Shown: positions 46,044 through 48,478 of the stretch, one piece after another | Layout of the letters: each line of letters opens with the position of its first letter | Position numbering within the stretch: position 1 is the first letter of the stretch | DNA from: an uncultured Senegalimassilia sp. | GTDB lineage: Bacteria > Actinomycetota > Coriobacteriia > Coriobacteriales > Eggerthellaceae | Length of the DNA stretch: 48,478 nucleotides | NCBI GenBank assembly: GCA_934661765.1 | Contig: CAKUJT010000008.1 | Location: 1 to 48,478, forward strand | Direction: 5' to 3' | The notes under the pieces: generated by a model | What the model saw: the letters and a program-made list of their open reading frames with translations, nothing else | Databases searched by the model: none | Told to the model about the DNA's origin: nothing | Translations under genes and position numbers: made by a program

Positions 46044-47816
46044 CTAGTTCTTTAATGGGGGGACCCCTGCTATCACTTTGGATATGACTCGCTCCGCTTT
46101 CGCCAGGTCGATCGGCTTGGCTAGGTGGGCGTTCATTCCGGCTTCCAAGCAATCCCGCACGTCCTCTTGGAACGCTTTGCCCGTCATCGCGACGATGGGG
46201 ATGCTTGCCGCATCGGAGCGGTCGAGGGCGCGTATTGCCCTGGTAGCAGCCAAGCCGTCCATCTTCGGCATCACCACGTCCATGAGGATGACATCGAAGG
46301 TTCCGACTGGGTTTGCGGCGAACGCCTCGACCGCTTGCGCGCCGTCGCCGGCAATCGACACGTACGCACCATCGCCCTCCAGAATCGTTGCGGCGATCTC
46401 GGCGTTCAGGTCGTTGTCCTCGACCAGCAACAAGCGGCGGCCTTGCAGGGCAGATCCGCTCGCCGCCTGCTCGGTTTCGCGCGGGGCCGGAGCCGGATCG
46501 AACGGGATGGAGATCACGAACGTGGACCCTTCGCCCAGCTCGCTGGAGATATCGATGGAACCGCCCATCAGCTCGATGAGCTGCTTGACGATGGGCATGC
46601 CCAAGCCGGTGCCGCCGACGGTGCCCGCCACGCTCGATTCGCGCGCAAAAGGCTCGAAAACACGCTTCAGGAACTCCGGGCTCATGCCGATGCCGGTATC
46701 GGTGATCTCCCAGCGGAGCAAAACCTTGCCACCGGGCAGCTCGCTTGAGGTCACATGCGTTATCACTTTGCCGCCGGGGCGGTTGTACTTGATGCAGTTG
46801 CTGTAGATGTTCAGGAAGATCTGGCGTAGGTACAGCTCGCTGCCGAGGACATACCGATACGCGATGCTGTCCTCCTCCTGGCGACCCTCCATAATCACGC
46901 CCGCCTCGGCGGCGAGCAACTGCATGATGTCGTCGACATCGGCCTGCAAATGCGCAAAGTCGACAGGCTCGCGCACAAGGGCAAGCTCGCCCTCACCGAG
47001 TTTGCTGGCCTGGAGCGTGTCGTCGATTAGGGAAAGCAGGTGCCTGGCCGCCGTCCTCATCTTGCCGTGGTTCTCCTCCACCAGGGCCTTGTCATCGCGG
47101 TTGCGCTCGCATAGCTCCAAAAGCCCCAGGATGCAGTTCAAGGGAGTCCGCATGTCATGGCTCATTCGGTGAAGGAAGTCGGTCTTCACCTGACATGCGT
47201 GGTCCGCACGCTCGAGGGCCTGTTCAAGGGCCTGCTGCTGGCGCGCCTGATTCTTGACCGCGTCGTCGATGTCCACGAACACGCCCATGCACGAGCGCGC
47301 AATGCCCTGCTCGTCGCGCCGGAACTTCGCGGCGGCGCGGACCCACATGCGCTTGCCGTCCTTGCGCCGTACACAGTAGTTGACGTCGTACGGACCGCCC
47401 TCCGTTGCGGCGATGCGGAACTCGTTGTTGATGCGGGCAAGGTCATCGGGTGCGATGAGCCTGTCCGGGTTCTCACCGTTTTCGGGGAAGTCGTCCCCGC
47501 TTTCGAAGCCGAGGACGCGGCGGCACTCGTCGGAGAACCAGAATCCCGTGGGATTGCCTTCGTCGTCGAAGTCAGCGGTCCAGCAGGCGGCGTGCAAAAG
47601 ACTGCGAGCGTCAGCCACTTCCTGTTCGAAGGCGCGCTCGGCAAGGGCGCGCTGTTTCTGCTTGATTTCGTATTCCGCCTCGGCGAGCGCGTGCTGGGTA
47701 CGGCGCAGCTCTTCCATGAGCAGCCGTTCGCGTTCTGCATGGTCCGTAACGTCAGCGAAGTCGAAACGAGACGGGGCATCCCCCTGTCTCGATCCGGCTT
47801 TCAGGTCGTCGTTCAT
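46044..47816 (-). CDS. Cytosolic hybrid sensor histidine kinase / response regulator with PAS domain
   Basis: A 590-residue protein: a coiled-coil start (about 25-75), a PAS/PAC domain (about 75-190, with YCVRRKDGKRMWVR), then a HisKA domain with phospho-acceptor His220 in MSHDMRTPLN. The ATPase domain has NIYSNCIKY, DTGIGMS and GGTGLGM; the receiver has phospho-acceptor Asp513 in ILMDVVMPKMDG and a late LAKP. There are no transmembrane segments, so it senses a cytosolic signal, perhaps through PAS. No output domain follows, so phosphate probably passes to another protein. ATG 47816 has only a G-rich GGGGGGCG upstream; the frame stays open to 47975. It lies directly upstream of the adhesin gene on the same strand (158-base gap). 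Confidence 0.88.
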   Translation of the reverse strand: MNDDLKAGSRQGDAPSRFDFADVTDHAERERLLMEELRRTQHALAEAEYEIKQKQRALAERAFEQEVADARSLLHAACWTADFDDEGNPTGFWFSDECRRVLGFESGDDFPENGENPDRLIAPDDLARINNEFRIAATEGGPYDVNYCVRRKDGKRMWVRAAAKFRRDEQGIARSCMGVFVDIDDAVKNQARQQQALEQALERADHACQVKTDFLHRMSHDMRTPLNCILGLLELCERNRDDKALVEENHGKMRTAARHLLSLIDDTLQASKLGEGELALVREPVDFAHLQADVDDIMQLLAAEAGVIMEGRQEEDSIAYRYVLGSELYLRQIFLNIYSNCIKYNRPGGKVITHVTSSELPGGKVLLRWEITDTGIGMSPEFLKRVFEPFARESSVAGTVGGTGLGMPIVKQLIELMGGSIDISSELGEGSTFVISIPFDPAPAPRETEQAASGSALQGRRLLLVEDNDLNAEIAATILEGDGAYVSIAGDGAQAVEAFAANPVGTFDVILMDVVMPKMDGLAATRAIRALDRSDAASIPIVAMTGKAFQEDVRDCLEAGMNAHLAKPIDLAKAERVISKVIAGVPPLKN

Positions 47817-47869
47817 GTTCGCCCCCCAACCATCGGCCGATACGCCCACTTCCGTATGGCCATAACGAA

Positions 47870-47901
47870 AAGCCGCCGACGCGCTGAGCCGTCGGCGGCT
47901 T
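47870..47901 (-). terminator. Terminator of the second winged-helix gene
   Basis: AAGCCGCCGACG (47870-47881) pairs with CGTCGGCGGCTT (47890-47901), followed on the minus strand by TTTTCGTT. It separates the regulator gene from the kinase gene downstream. Confidence 0.88.
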
Positions 47902-47916
47902 GAGAACAACCGGAAT

Positions 47917-48240
47917 CTATTGCTTTGAACCAGCTCCAATGAAGTACACGTTGCCGAGCTGGGAACCGTTTTCATCGAAACGCGCCGTCGAGACGATCAG
48001 CCCGTCGTCGCGCATGCGGCGGACGGCGCGATCGACCGTCTTCGGACACACGCCGAGCTTTTCCGCGATGGCGTTTTTGGTGTCGGAACAACCCTGCGAG
48101 CCGCACGATGCGATGTAGCCGAGAATCCTCAATTGCGAATTGGTCAACTCCACGCTTCGTTGCCGCTGAGCTGGTTCCGCTGCGGTTTGACTGACGGCAA
48201 TCCCCCACTTTTCTGAAAACCGACGGAAACAGTCGCCCAA
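47917..48240 (-). CDS. Small winged-helix DNA-binding regulator, paralogue of 18757-19089
   Basis: Up to 107 residues, with LTNSQLRILGYIA, GCSDTKNAIAEKL and VCPKTVDRAVRRMRDDGLI, the same core as the riboswitch-controlled regulator. Three cysteines lie in or beside the helices (SCGSQGC, GVCPKT), possible redox sensors. The start is unclear: the only standard in-frame choice is TTG 48240, without a good ribosome site, and no ATG precedes the conserved core. There is no riboswitch before it. As the first gene of the surface island, it may regulate the kinase or adhesin genes. Confidence 0.78.
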   Translation of the reverse strand: MGDCFRRFSEKWGIAVSQTAAEPAQRQRSVELTNSQLRILGYIASCGSQGCSDTKNAIAEKLGVCPKTVDRAVRRMRDDGLIVSTARFDENGSQLGNVYFIGAGSKQ

Positions 48241-48478
48241 AATCTAGCTTGGGGTACTTTAGCGCAACGATATCACGTGCGTCAAGCGATTTGTGTCACC
48301 CCCCTGTTCAACCGCTCTATATTGATTCGTTTCGTGCGGCTATAACCGGTTTATATGGGCTTATAAGCCAGTGGGCTGAAAATGAAACGCAACAACTATC
48401 ACTATTCCGTGGCATTTGGGGGCCGGGGGAATCTAAGGTGCGAGCGCCCGAAACGCGAACGCCGCCGCGACCTTCATC
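48241..48478. other. Intergenic region with palindromes; possible start of a plus-strand gene
   Basis: Two palindromes, AACCGGTT (48344-48351) and GGCTTATAAGCC (48358-48369), lie about 105 to 130 bases before the minus-strand regulator. A plus-strand frame opens at ATG 48382 (MKRNNYHYSVAFGG) and runs off the window; its ribosome site is poor and its composition Arg-rich, so I do not call it a gene. Confidence 0.4.

Noticed and set aside
48382..48478. Start of a plus-strand gene at the right edge
   Set aside because: Only 32 codons are visible, with a weak ribosome site and no recognisable motif.

Overview
The window is GC-rich bacterial DNA with dense, mostly short-spaced genes. The gene content points to a gut or oral anaerobe of the Eggerthellaceae (Coriobacteriia, Actinomycetota). 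The clues are a Tat-exported lipoprotein flavin reductase paired with a small multihaem cytochrome c (the layout of Cgr1/Cgr2 and many Eggerthella reductases), a one-piece pyruvate:ferredoxin oxidoreductase, small winged-helix regulators, and very large Cna_B-repeat surface proteins. The taxon is inferred from gene content; no rRNA or tRNA gene is present to confirm it.

Layout. 1-1975: flavin reductase (cut by the left edge) and its cytochrome c, behind a promoter region with a 22-bp-period direct repeat. 2000-5481: a HAD phosphatase, then a MocR-type regulator divergent from a short-chain dehydrogenase. 5672-12553: an ABC-F ATPase, a GT-C type membrane glycosyltransferase, a ChbG/HpnK deacetylase and release factor 3. 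12620-15829 (minus strand): a compact four-gene operon with a Cys-X3-Asp repeat peptide, a flavin-fold/2x[4Fe-4S] protein, a radical SAM/SPASM enzyme and a class M (SirTM-like) sirtuin, divergent from an HxlR regulator. I read this as a ranthipeptide-type RiPP system of the freyrasin kind with an unusual sirtuin partner; it is the best candidate for an undescribed system here. 16502-18576: an EamA transporter and a DDAH-like amidinohydrolase.

18757-19320 (minus): a winged-helix regulator gene behind a strong promoter, a cyclic-di-GMP-I (GEMM) riboswitch and an overlapping intrinsic terminator, predicted to be an ON switch. 19803-27395 (plus): a LeuA-like protein that has lost its metal-binding histidines, overlapping by one base a fusion of a sugar-epimerase barrel with an acyl-CoA synthetase, followed by pyruvate:ferredoxin oxidoreductase.

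27483-48240 (minus) is a surface-structure island. It holds a SipW-type signal peptidase, three short proteins with SipW-dependent-looking leaders (one TasA/camelysin-like), a 1835-residue secreted repeat protein, a small protein with an LTQTG sorting signal, and a 2958-residue adhesin with leucine-rich repeats, a glycine-rich beta-helix region, 21 Cna_B repeats and an LTSTG sorting signal. A cytosolic hybrid histidine kinase and a paralogue of the riboswitch-controlled regulator lie upstream. Two runs of nine G mark likely phase-variation points: one inside the predicted promoter spacer of the SipW operon, the other in codons 9-11 of the adhesin. Together the island looks like a switchable fibre/adhesin system in a cell that also uses c-di-GMP.

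Limits: domain calls come from reading motifs, not from searches. Promoter, operator and regulatory-logic calls are predictions.
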